This document shows positions 1-7,494 of a DNA stretch of 64,000 nucleotides, piece by piece; positions within the stretch are counted from its first letter, which is position 1; the number at the start of each line of letters is the position of its first letter. This stretch comes from CAVSXS01 sp963767715. Lineage in GTDB: Bacteria; Chloroflexota; Ktedonobacteria; Ktedonobacterales; Ktedonobacteraceae. Under the pieces are notes generated by a model that worked only from the letters and a program-made list of their open reading frames with translations, had not been told where the DNA came from and searched no databases. The DNA is taken from assembly GCA_963767715.1 (NCBI GenBank), contig CAVYFA010000014.1, forward strand, positions 1 to 64,000. The letters run 5' to 3'. A program made the position numbers and the translations under genes.

Positions 1-141
1 TTAACAACATTCACAACTGGCATAAAAGCTCACCTGTATATTCACATGTTCAATTTTTTGATTATCATTACCAGCCTCAATTGTCCGCAATAGGGTATCA
101 TAGCTATTCATAGTGCGCAAGGTCTGTAAAGCTGTTCCCAT
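1..141 (-). CDS. small cysteine-ended ORF (46 aa), hypothetical
   Basis: A 46-codon frame runs from an ATG at 141 to a TAA at 1-3. Its product ends in a Cys-rich tail (ASCECC). An AGGGA stretch lies just upstream of the ATG as a weak ribosome-binding site. It is divergent from the pyrE-like gene. I do not recognise a family. The composition is protein-like but the frame is short, so it could be chance. Confidence 0.3.
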   Translation of the reverse strand: MGTALQTLRTMNSYDTLLRTIEAGNDNQKIEHVNIQVSFYASCECC

Positions 142-208
142 GCCGTCCCTGGTATGATATACTATGTCAGCACTTCATCTTATTTTTTCAGAGAAAGGAT
201 GCTGAGAG

Positions 209-871
209 GTGGCGAAAGAGCAGTCTCTTGATAATCTCTGGTTAGCGCAGGCGCTGTATGATCTTGGGGGCGTCCAGTTCGGAAATTTCACCGTCAGTAA
301 ATCGGCAGTCAGTTCCCCGGTATTTGTAAACCCCAAGATCATCATCAGTAACCCGATAGCCCTGCGCGTTGCCAGCAAGCTCATGCAGCAAGAAATCAAC
401 CTGGCGCAATCCCTGCGCCGCCCACGCGTACACCCCTTCGGCCTGGTCGCCGGCGTTCCGGTGGGCGGCTTGCTCCTGGCAACCGCCTATTCCCTCGAAA
501 CAAATATTCCGCTGATCTACGCGCGCGCCCGGCCCGAGGGCACCGGCAAACGCGGCATCGAAGGACGCTACACCCCCGGCGAAACCGTCCTCGTCATTGA
601 CGACCTGATCACACGTGGCAGTAGCATCCTCGAAACCTCTGAACTGCTCCAGGAAAACGGCCTGAAGGTCAAAGATGTCATCGTCCTGATCGACCGCGAG
701 CACGGCGCCGTTGAACGCCTGCGCAGGCACAACTACAATCTCATCAGCATTCTGAAGCTCGACGTGATGCTGACCCACTACCTGTCACGCGGCCTCATCT
801 CGCAAGAAACCTACCACACCTGCGCCGAATACCTGCGCAGCAAACAGGGCGAAAACCGCAACGGCATCTAA
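209..871 (+). CDS. pyrE: orotate phosphoribosyltransferase-like protein
   Basis: Product of 220 aa of the type I phosphoribosyltransferase fold. Orotate phosphoribosyltransferase joins orotate and PRPP to form OMP in de novo pyrimidine synthesis in the cytoplasm. The diagnostic PRPP-binding loop is visible as VLVIDDLITRGSS around residues 130-142, preceded by GLVAGVPVGGLLLA and by YARARPEGTGKRGIEG, which matches the flexible Lys-rich loop of OPRTs. The start is GTG at 209, with an AAAGGA stretch about 10 nt upstream. The gene stands alone and is closed by a perfect 19-bp hairpin at 888-930. PyrE is the best call; another orotate-type PRTase is possible. Confidence 0.85.
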   Translation: MAKEQSLDNLWLAQALYDLGGVQFGNFTVSKSAVSSPVFVNPKIIISNPIALRVASKLMQQEINLAQSLRRPRVHPFGLVAGVPVGGLLLATAYSLETNIPLIYARARPEGTGKRGIEGRYTPGETVLVIDDLITRGSSILETSELLQENGLKVKDVIVLIDREHGAVERLRRHNYNLISILKLDVMLTHYLSRGLISQETYHTCAEYLRSKQGENRNGI

Positions 872-887
872 ACATCGTATACGAAGA

Positions 888-930
888 GAGAGAACGTCAG
901 GAGCTTGTTAAAAGCTCCTGACGTTCTCTC
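888..930 (+). terminator. strong intrinsic terminator after the pyrE-like gene
   Basis: A perfect 19-bp inverted repeat (888-906 with 912-930) encloses a 5-nt loop and is followed by CTTTCG. It lies 17 bp after the stop of the pyrE-like gene. The symmetry means it could also stop transcription coming from the minus-strand slipin gene. Confidence 0.85.
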
Positions 931-950
931 CTTTCGCCTACAGTAGTTGC

Positions 951-1893
951 CTATCGGAGGGGAAGGGCCACCCGACATGTAGGGACAGGGGGCGGCGGAG
1001 TGGAGCGGTGGGCCTTGCGCCTGTCCGGCCTTGCTTGCGCCTGTCCGGTCTCTATCCCTGGTAAGGCGCCGGCTCCGGCACTGGCTGCTTCGGCTCGCGA
1101 TAGCCCATTGACGGAAGCCGCTTCATTGAAACGGCGCGTCGCAGTCAAGAATGGCTCGATCAGGTCGAGTGGCAGCGGGAAGATGATGGTCGAGTTTTTC
1201 TCAACCGCGATCTCCGTCAGCGTCTGCAGGTAGCGCAATTGCAGCGTGCTGGGCTGCGAACCAATGATGTTGGCGGCCTGGGCCAGTTGCGCCGATGCCT
1301 GCAACTCACCTTCTGCGTGGATGATCTTTGCGCGCTTCTCACGCTCGGCCTCGGCCTGCTTCGCCATAGCGCGCTGCATCGTGCTGGGCGCTCGATATCC
1401 TTGATCTCCACCGCCGTCACCTTCACCCCCAGCGCTCCGTGTGCTCGTCGATGATCGTCTGCAGCTCCTGGTTAATCTTCGTGCGCTGCGACAGCAGTTC
1501 ATCCAGCTCCGATTGACCCAGTACATTTCGCAGCGTTGTCTGGCCGATTTGCGAGGTGGCCTGCATGAAGTTCATCACATTCACCACAGCCGCGGATGGA
1601 TCAACGACATAGAAGTAGACGACCGCTGAGACCTTGATCGTCACATTGTCGCGCGTGATTACCTCCTGCGGGGGCACCGGCAATGTCACGATACGCAGGT
1701 CTACCTTGATGATGCGCGTGATGAACGGCGGCACGAAGAACACGCCCGGACCTTTCGCCCCCGAAAGCTTTCCCAGGATGAAGATCACGCCGCGTTCATA
1801 CTGCTGCACGACGCGAATGGTGGAGAACAGCAACATTAACAGAACAATAACTACGATAACGACGATGGTGATTGTTAGAACAGTTGGGTCCAT
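951..1893 (-). pseudogene. slipin / SPFH-domain membrane protein (stomatin-like), two frame breaks
   Basis: Stomatin-like proteins are N-terminally anchored membrane scaffolds that usually sit beside an NfeD protein, as here. The first segment (1893 to 1423) has one N-terminal membrane helix followed by a clear SPFH domain (QYERGVIFILGKLSG, PPQEVITRDNVTIKVSAVVYF). It then stops after DEHTERWG. The expected continuation VKVTAVEIKDIERP is in a second frame, and the coiled-coil part (MQRAMAKQAEAEREKRAKI, then SQPSTLQLRYLQTLTEIA) is in a third. The breaks lie at a C5 tract (1426-1430) and a G3 tract (1386-1388), and each is explained by one missing base. Ribosome-binding site AAAGGAG precedes the ATG, 16 bp after the NfeD gene. 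The C-terminus runs into a dispersed repeat. It could be a sequencing artefact or a decayed gene. Confidence 0.8.
958..1050. repeat. G-rich dispersed repeat, ACATGTAGGGACAGGGGGCGG type, copy 1
   Basis: This stretch carries GACATGTAGGGACAGGGGGC followed by two CTTGCGCCTGTCCGG-like units. A second copy lies at 7160-7257. This copy overlaps the 3' end of the slipin reading frame, whose last residues are encoded by the repeat. Confidence 0.7.
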
Positions 1894-1908
1894 AACATTT
1901 CTCCTTTA

Positions 1909-3342
1909 TTACTCACCCTTATAAACTAAAGGGTTTGAGCTTGGTAATCTATCGAACGTCGGGACGACGTGCAAGCGCAGTCCTTCGACGGAAACAATAC
2001 GTACCTCGCTGCCGGGATCAACGGACGTATCCGGGTCTTCCAGCACGGCCAACCAGTCTTCGCCTCCGTAATCGACTCTCCCCTCCGGCTTAAGTGGGGT
2101 CAGCGCAATCGCCCTGGCGCCGATCATCCCCTCTGTGCCCGTCGTGACCGGCTGCCTGCGCGTGCGTACCACTATCGTGACGATATAGAGCGACAGCAGG
2201 CCGACCACTCCGCCGGTGACGTAGACCAGCACCGGGTTCACCTGTGGCCCCTGGTACGGCCCTCCGCTGTTGAAGAAGAGCATCGCCCCGATCACCAGCG
2301 AGATGACCGCCCCCACCGTCAGCACCCCGTGCGTCGTCAGCCGCACATCCAGCACGAGCAGCACGAAGGCCAGCCCCATCAGGGCTAATCCGGCCCAGTT
2401 GGGCGCGATCGAGCCGGCCGCGAAGAGGAAGAGGATCAACGCGATGGCCCCCGTGACGCCTGGCAGGATGGCGCCCGGATGCGAGATCTCTACAAAGATG
2501 CCGATCATCGCCACGACGAAGAGCAGGAATACTACGTTGGGATCCAGCAGCAGCGAATAGAGCGAATCGACCGGCGACTCACCGAGCATCACGAGAGTAT
2601 CACCCGACGTGTGCAGCGTAACCTGGCCCGCAGCGAGCTTCACCGTCCGGCCATCCACCTGCGCGAGTAGATTGCTGACACTCGTCGCGTCCAGGTCGAT
2701 GATGTGGTTAGAAAGGGCAGCAGTGTCCGTATATGACGCCGCGTCGGTTACCATTTTCTGAGCAAGCGGTACATTGCGTCCATAAGTTTGCTGGATGTTA
2801 GCCATGTCGTTGACCAGCACGCTCTCGACTTTAGCCTTCTCCGTGCTGCCGATATCGCCGCCCGTGCTGGTGACAGGGCTGGACGCGCCTATCGTCGTTC
2901 CCGGAGCCATGGCTGCTACCTGCGCTGCCAGCTCAACGAACGCTCCGGCTGAAGCGGCCCATCCGCCCGTCGGGGTAACATACGAGATGATCGGCACCCT
3001 GCTATTCAATTCGGCGGTCTTCATCAATTCCATTGAAGCAAGATCGCCGCCAGGTGTATTGATCTGGATGACCAGAGCCTGCGCGCCGTCGCCGACGGCA
3101 GTGCTGATCGAGTCCGTCAGGTAGCGCAGCGAAGACTGGTCAATACCGGCATCCAGCGTCATCACATCAACATGCGCGGCCGCTGGCGCGGCAGACACAG
3201 GCTGCGCGAAGACCGTCAGCGAAAGCAATACAAGGACAAGTGATAAAAGTGGCACAGGCAAGAGCATCAGCGCGGCTGGCAGAGCCGACCTGGCTCCCTC
3301 ACTGCGTTTGTCCGTCTGGCAACGAACCTGGCGCGAATCCAT
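1909..3342 (-). CDS. NfeD-family membrane-bound serine protease (ClpP class)
   Basis: Product of 477 aa, the long form of NfeD. A basic start and a hydrophobic signal segment (about residues 20-50) lead to an extracytoplasmic ClpP/SppA-like protease domain (VDVMTLDAGIDQSSLRYLTD; LVIQINTPGGDLASM; GGWAASAGAF with the likely nucleophilic Ser; PGTTIGASSPV). Four to five membrane helices follow (about 260-400), and then a C-terminal OB-fold NfeD domain (GMIGARAIALTPLKPEGRV...GSEVRIVSVEGLRLHV). Family members cleave the C-terminal region of partner slipins and take part in membrane quality control. The gene lies just upstream of the slipin gene on the same strand, the usual operon partner. ATG start at 3342. 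Confidence 0.92.
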   Translation of the reverse strand: MDSRQVRCQTDKRSEGARSALPAALMLLPVPLLSLVLVLLSLTVFAQPVSAAPAAAHVDVMTLDAGIDQSSLRYLTDSISTAVGDGAQALVIQINTPGGDLASMELMKTAELNSRVPIISYVTPTGGWAASAGAFVELAAQVAAMAPGTTIGASSPVTSTGGDIGSTEKAKVESVLVNDMANIQQTYGRNVPLAQKMVTDAASYTDTAALSNHIIDLDATSVSNLLAQVDGRTVKLAAGQVTLHTSGDTLVMLGESPVDSLYSLLLDPNVVFLLFVVAMIGIFVEISHPGAILPGVTGAIALILFLFAAGSIAPNWAGLALMGLAFVLLVLDVRLTTHGVLTVGAVISLVIGAMLFFNSGGPYQGPQVNPVLVYVTGGVVGLLSLYIVTIVVRTRRQPVTTGTEGMIGARAIALTPLKPEGRVDYGGEDWLAVLEDPDTSVDPGSEVRIVSVEGLRLHVVPTFDRLPSSNPLVYKGE

Positions 3343-3943
3343 CGTATAGTTCCTCCATTGGTAAAAACGACGCGCCTATCTAAGCTGATTACGTGCGTAT
3401 TGTACCATACCCGGGCCTGATACACCTCGGCCTCGAATGGTTTCTTTCACTTATCAGCCCATTCCTATTGGTAGACGTTTCAAGCACATCACGCTGTATA
3501 TAATAACGATTTGCTATAGTAAATATAGCACGCTGCTATTGCTCTGTCAAGCCCTTGCCCGACTTTGCTTGTAAGAAATAGTTGTAGACAAATGGCCCTC
3601 CAGCAAGAGTAGGGCCCGGTTTACCGCGGCCAGCGCCGATTATGCAACTTGAAAAATTCATCCGGCCCTCTGTAGGCGCCGATTTATCGTGCGCACCGCC
3701 GATTATGAACTTTACCAACCAAGATCGGTCATGTCATTCTGAGCGAAGCGAAGAATCTCAGCGTCCCTCGAGCTAGACCCTTCGCTTCGCTCAGGGTGAC
3801 ATACCTATATTACCGGTCTTGATTGTTAAAAATCATTATCGGCCCGGGGTGGGGGTATGATGTCAGCAATAATTCGTCAACATGCATTATCGGCCAGGCG
3901 ATGGATGAGAGAGAGGCTGCTCACCTTCTTTGCTAAATGTTCA
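3343..3943. repeat. intergenic region with GCCGATT-type repeats and a GAGCGAAGCGAAG palindrome
   Basis: About 600 bp without a convincing gene. It holds two GTAGG-GCCGATT type repeat units (about 3609-3646 and 3672-3707). These are followed by an imperfect inverted pair: TGTCATTCTGAGCGAAGCGA (from 3732) and CTTCGCTTCGCTCAGGGTGA (to about 3801). The same palindrome family recurs near 20074 and 60711. The AT-rich part (3380-3540) precedes the NfeD gene and should carry its promoter. Confidence 0.7.
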
Positions 3944-4399
3944 TTACCGGTTGATCTCGACCAGGAGCACCCAGGCGTCGTAGATGGCGACGGTAATCGA
4001 AAGCAGCGTGGACGGGACAATCCAGTAGAGGCCGTTGCTATTCCAGATCAGCACTGCGATGCCCGCGATTGCGAAGGGCAGGGTGGCGCACAGGCTGAGG
4101 GTGCCACGCAACCAGAGATAGCCATAGTAGCGAGGGTCCATCTTGCGGCGCGAATAGGCCACAAGAAATATGAGGATGGCAGTATCGGCGATTCCCGCTA
4201 TCAAGAGTTCGATGCCTGCGACTGTCAGCGGCTGCGGCACCAAGAGCAGCGAGAATATAACCACGACGGCCAGCAGCAGCACCAGGGCCTCTAAAGCGCT
4301 TTCAGGCAGGCTGCCAGTACTCAGGATACGCGTCAAGTTGATCGAGTCACCGACGAAGACCAGCCCGGCTAGCCGCAGCCGAGGCCCCAACCTGCGCAA
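3944..4399 (-). CDS. multi-pass membrane protein, N-terminus displaced by a frame break
   Basis: The 151-aa frame begins with an unlikely Arg-rich stretch and then reads LAGLVFVGDSINLTRIL, LPESALEALVLLLAVVV and three more hydrophobic helices. The other frame directly upstream encodes SGWENFLVAQVGASAA, which is the N-terminus expected for this family of four-helix membrane proteins (pattern: aromatic-rich start, GAxAALAGLVFVGxSINL). One extra G near 4377-4379 would explain the switch. The true start is therefore probably near 4410-4450, just after the VOC gene. Function is unknown; it may form an operon with the VOC protein upstream. Confidence 0.6.
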   Translation of the reverse strand: MRRLGPRLRLAGLVFVGDSINLTRILSTGSLPESALEALVLLLAVVVIFSLLLVPQPLTVAGIELLIAGIADTAILIFLVAYSRRKMDPRYYGYLWLRGTLSLCATLPFAIAGIAVLIWNSNGLYWIVPSTLLSITVAIYDAWVLLVEINR

Positions 4400-4449
4400 C
4401 CAGGAAATTTTCCCAACCAGACAGGCTGTATCCCTCTTTGTGTCTCTGA

Positions 4450-4812
4450 CTATCCTCGCCGTCCCTGAGCGATTTCCAGACGATACCCATCGGGATCATT
4501 GGTAAACATTTGTCGCTCCCAGGGGCGATCAACTGGAGGACTGGCGAAATGCACTCCCTGAGCTTCCAACTGCTCAAAAAGCGCATCGAGGTTCTCCGTA
4601 CTCAATTCGATATGGATGGCTCCACGCGGCGCGTTCGGCCACTTCGACAAATCCATCTTGAGCAATCCGATGGTTCCTTCCCCCAGACGGAGTAAGGCAA
4701 AGTTGTCGTGCTGGACCTGGAGCTCAAAACCGAACTGTTGATAGAATGCGACGGAGCGTTCGACATCACTCACAGGCAAGCTGATTCCATCAAAACGAAT
4801 GGGTTCTGTCAT
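4450..4812 (-). CDS. VOC-family (glyoxalase/bleomycin-resistance-like) protein
   Basis: Product of 120 aa, a single vicinal-oxygen-chelate domain of paired beta-alpha-beta-beta-beta modules. Visible signatures are GISLPVSDVERSVAFYQQFG at the N-terminus, IHIELSTENLDALFEQLEAQ in the middle and FTNDPDGYRLEIAQ at the end, the last holding the usual metal-ligand Glu. The substrate cannot be told: members include glyoxalases, dioxygenases and antibiotic-binding proteins. An AGAAAGAAGA stretch lies upstream of the ATG at 4812. It is followed closely by a membrane protein gene on the same strand. Confidence 0.85.
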   Translation of the reverse strand: MTEPIRFDGISLPVSDVERSVAFYQQFGFELQVQHDNFALLRLGEGTIGLLKMDLSKWPNAPRGAIHIELSTENLDALFEQLEAQGVHFASPPVDRPWERQMFTNDPDGYRLEIAQGRRG

Positions 4813-4914
4813 GGGTGTTCTTCTTTCTGTGTGAAGGCTATCTCGCGGATGACGGTTCAGTCAGTGAGATAAACAGTTTGACGAGCAGCCGATGCAACGT
4901 TTCCTGTTCTTCTA

Positions 4915-5406
4915 TCAGTACGGTCGTTTGAACTCTTTGCCCTGTGGCCAGACCTTGACGAACTGCTCCCCACGCCCGTACTCGATCAGGCTGGCGCTCT
5001 CGATATCGAGGGAGAACAGATGAAAATGTGGCTCCTGCCACTCGGTCCTCTCTGAGCGATACCTCCTGCGCACCTCCAGGTCACGAATCTCGATGGCTCG
5101 CCCGCGCAGGCTGAACTCCACCTCGTCCCCGGTCGAGGTGCAAATAGTGTTGTGAAGCGCGAGGCGCGGGTCTTGCAGTAGATCGAGTGCCTTGCGCGAC
5201 TGCCACATCATCCCCAGGTAGAGGACTCCGTCCAGGATGCAGGGTTCCACACAACTGATGCGGGGGGAACCATCCTTTCGAATGGTTCCGATGAGCGCGA
5301 CCCCGCTCTGCTCGAGCTGCCTCCTGCCCACCGCTGCCAGCTCGGGCGCAGCGGCTTCGAACTGCTCCCAGATCATGTCTGCTCTCTCCTTTCCTGACGA
5401 ACCCAC
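4915..5406 (-). CDS. pyridoxamine 5'-phosphate oxidase-like flavin-binding protein
   Basis: Product of 163 aa with the split beta-barrel of the PNPOx-like family. Characteristic parts are VALIGTIRKDGSPRISCVEP, LYLGMMWQSRKALDLLQDPR and VEFSLRGRAIEIRD. Such proteins bind FMN, F420 or haem; the cofactor cannot be assigned here. The stop is followed by the VOC gene about 100 bp later on the same strand. The start was taken at the Met at 5406 (MGSSGKERADM); the internal Met at residue 11 is an equally good start. Confidence 0.82.
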   Translation of the reverse strand: MGSSGKERADMIWEQFEAAAPELAAVGRRQLEQSGVALIGTIRKDGSPRISCVEPCILDGVLYLGMMWQSRKALDLLQDPRLALHNTICTSTGDEVEFSLRGRAIEIRDLEVRRRYRSERTEWQEPHFHLFSLDIESASLIEYGRGEQFVKVWPQGKEFKRPY

Positions 5407-5575
5407 CCGCGTCAGGTCCTTTCCCGTCCTTTGAGCGCCAGTATCATCCTACGAACGCATCTTTTCCCTACATGCACAGCTATTTAGAAAAAGTGTACGA
5501 TGAAGTGCGAGGTTTGTCCAGGTTGCTCGCTCTTAGCCCATCCGCTACAATACTCATAACCGGAGGAGCATTGCT

Positions 5576-5743
5576 ATGCAGTACGAACGCATCTATGGTG
5601 AAACCTGCTCACGGCTTCCTGGAGACATCATCAATTTTCAACACGATCCCCTGGCTGCCGTCCTCATCATCCGCTTCCTCCGCACCAACGGCCTCGCCAT
5701 GCTGCGCATGATGAACCAACATGTGCAAGAAATGAGCAGTTGA
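5576..5743 (+). CDS. short hypothetical protein (55 aa), possible gene remnant
   Basis: A frame of 55 codons runs from ATG 5576 to TGA 5741, with an excellent ribosome-binding site (GGAGGAG at about 5562-5568). The product begins MQYERIYGE and contains INFQHDPLAAVLI, which faintly recalls the C-terminal part of nucleoside hydrolases. It may be a remnant. I see no firm function. Confidence 0.4.
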   Translation: MQYERIYGETCSRLPGDIINFQHDPLAAVLIIRFLRTNGLAMLRMMNQHVQEMSS

Positions 5744-5844
5744 GACTCTCTCTCCTTGCGAGGGAAATTCCCGTAGGGGCGGGAGTGGAGCAGGGTGGGG
5801 TGGGGACCCTTGGGTCGCCCTCTGTCACTAAAGGATGTTGACCC
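5743..5844. repeat. dispersed repeat, GGGAAATTCC-GTAGGGGCGGGAG-CCCTTGGGTCGCCC type, copy 1
   Basis: About 100 bp: a CTCTCTCCTTGCGAGGGAAA start, a GTAGGGGCGGGAGTGGAG core, ACCCTTGGGTCGCCCTCTGT and a final AAAGGATGTTGACCC. The same order occurs at 9670-9770 and 12482-12580. The rest of the 5407-6170 gap (5846-6170) shows no gene or clear site beyond the likely promoter of the gene at 6171. Confidence 0.8.
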
Positions 5845-6170
5845 GCAGTTGAATGCTAATGACAGTAACCTGCTTGCGTACCTTTTCATAGTGCTTGATT
5901 AGATGCCTTAAAAGCCCCATTCTGGGGAACCGATCACGAGTGAGCCGGGCTCACCAGGGCCGACCGTTACCCACTATGAAGTGTTCGCCTCGCCTGGGGT
6001 TTAAAGCGCTTGAAATGTCATTCGTCAATATACATGATCGCGCTCACCTCCGATTAAGAACGTTAACCTTACCGGGGACAACTGTTTTGTTGTATGCTAC
6101 CTTAGAAAGGCTCTGGCATGACCATACGAGCAAGTGAACCTATACTCTTGATATCTCAGGAGCACGTACC

Positions 6171-7139
6171 ATGACGGTAGAGCTTCAAGCTGGTGAGAAG
6201 ATTGATGCCCTCGCACGCCATTACTCCGATCAGGCAAATGCCGGGAGATTTATGACGGCTTTGCGAGAGAGAAAAGTCACGCTCGATGAATACAAGCGCT
6301 TCATCACCACACTCTACCCGCTCGTTGTAGCATTCAATGCCGGACTCATCCGAAGTATCTCCCGGTTAGGCGAACTGCAAACATCAGCCCAGGCCCGTGT
6401 ACTCGTAGAGGAGATACTCAGTATTGACCATATACGTCACTCGCGTCGTGTACAGGCATTAGCCCTCCGGCTGCGAACTCTCGCTCGCGAGGCACGACTT
6501 CCCACGTTACGGGCCCTGGCGGCACAACTGAAAGAAGAGCAGGAGCATAATGATTACTACCGCCAGATGCTTGAGATCCATGGCATTGATCACGAAGCCG
6601 TATACAACGCATTGGAACTATACCTGAAAGAGATAGCGGTCGAAGAACGAGATCGCATGACCCGCATGGTGCTTACCGCCATACATGAAGGCCATCCTGC
6701 GAGAGCCTTTCCCAATACTTCTTTCTCTCAATACACCCTCGCTCTTTATCATTATCTCATCCGCCTCGTCAACGATCCTTCAGTAACGTTCATCAGCTAT
6801 AACGCTTTACAAAGCGGGATCGAATTCTCACTGGTGAAGGTTGTCTCCGAATCAGTTTTTCCTGCAGTCGCCGGCACGCGGGATCACCCTCAACTCAATC
6901 GCATACTGGTGCCGGATGCTGATCTTTGCGAGGCTGGTACTGTCCCACTTTCCATTAAATGGTGGGATGAGCATGCCGATTACGGCCAGGGTGGGAGAAT
7001 CGAATTGCAACATGTCAGGTATGGACGCGAGCATCTGAATCGCCATTTGAAGGAGAAGGCCGAGGTCAAAGAAGCTCTGCAGAGAGTTGATGATGCCCTC
7101 AGACTCCTAGCGGCAACAGTAGGAGCCTGGGAGCCATAG
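6171..7139 (+). CDS. heme-oxygenase-fold protein (putative diiron/iron-containing redox enzyme)
   Basis: Product of 322 aa, almost entirely helical. Carboxylate/His motifs are spaced as in the heme-oxygenase-like diiron oxidase and TenA-type helical bundles: EEILSIDHIRHSRR near residues 83-96, EEQEHNDYYRQML near 121-134, and HADYGQGG...H near 267-285. Proteins of this fold oxidise diverse small substrates, so no substrate is assigned. The ATG at 6171 follows TCAGGAGCACGTACC, a good site. The gene stands alone, with repeat-rich DNA on its 3' side. A plain structural four-helix protein without iron is possible. Confidence 0.55.
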   Translation: MTVELQAGEKIDALARHYSDQANAGRFMTALRERKVTLDEYKRFITTLYPLVVAFNAGLIRSISRLGELQTSAQARVLVEEILSIDHIRHSRRVQALALRLRTLAREARLPTLRALAAQLKEEQEHNDYYRQMLEIHGIDHEAVYNALELYLKEIAVEERDRMTRMVLTAIHEGHPARAFPNTSFSQYTLALYHYLIRLVNDPSVTFISYNALQSGIEFSLVKVVSESVFPAVAGTRDHPQLNRILVPDADLCEAGTVPLSIKWWDEHADYGQGGRIELQHVRYGREHLNRHLKEKAEVKEALQRVDDALRLLAATVGAWEP

Positions 7140-7159
7140 TGGCCTAACACCCCTCACAG

Positions 7160-7420
7160 GGGGAGGGCCGCTTGACATGTAGGGACAGGGGGCGGTTGGG
7201 TGGCTGGGTGGGGGCCTTGCGCCTGTCCGGCCCCCTTACCCGAGCGCCTGTCCGGTTGCTGACGAGTTGATGCGCCTGTAGGGGCGGGAGTGGAGTGGAC
7301 GGGCGGTGGGGGCGCTTGCGCCGCCCTCGTCCCCATAGGTGGGGGCGCTTGCGCTGCCCTGCCATACGCCTTCGCCCCTTCTGCCTGTAGGGGCGCTTGC
7401 GCCGCCCTGCATATCGTACA
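7160..7420. repeat. compound G-rich repeat block
   Basis: It starts with the ACATGTAGGGACAGGGGGCGG repeat (7160-7257, second copy of the element at 958). This runs into the GTAGGGGCGGGAGTGGAGTGG repeat (from 7278). Three successive GGGCGCTTGCGC-GCCCT modules follow (about 7309-7327, 7338-7361, 7390-7413), a local amplification of the 3' module. No gene is supported in the 7140-7494 gap. Confidence 0.8.
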
Positions 7421-7494
7421 GGCGATGTCTGTCTACCTTTATTCGTCAACATGCATTACTCCACTGCGTAAAGATGAAGGGGGTATGAGTCGTA

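Noticed and set aside
3536..3718. 60-codon minus-strand frame in the intergenic repeats
   Set aside because: It is encoded mostly by the GCCGATT repeats and lacks a ribosome-binding site.
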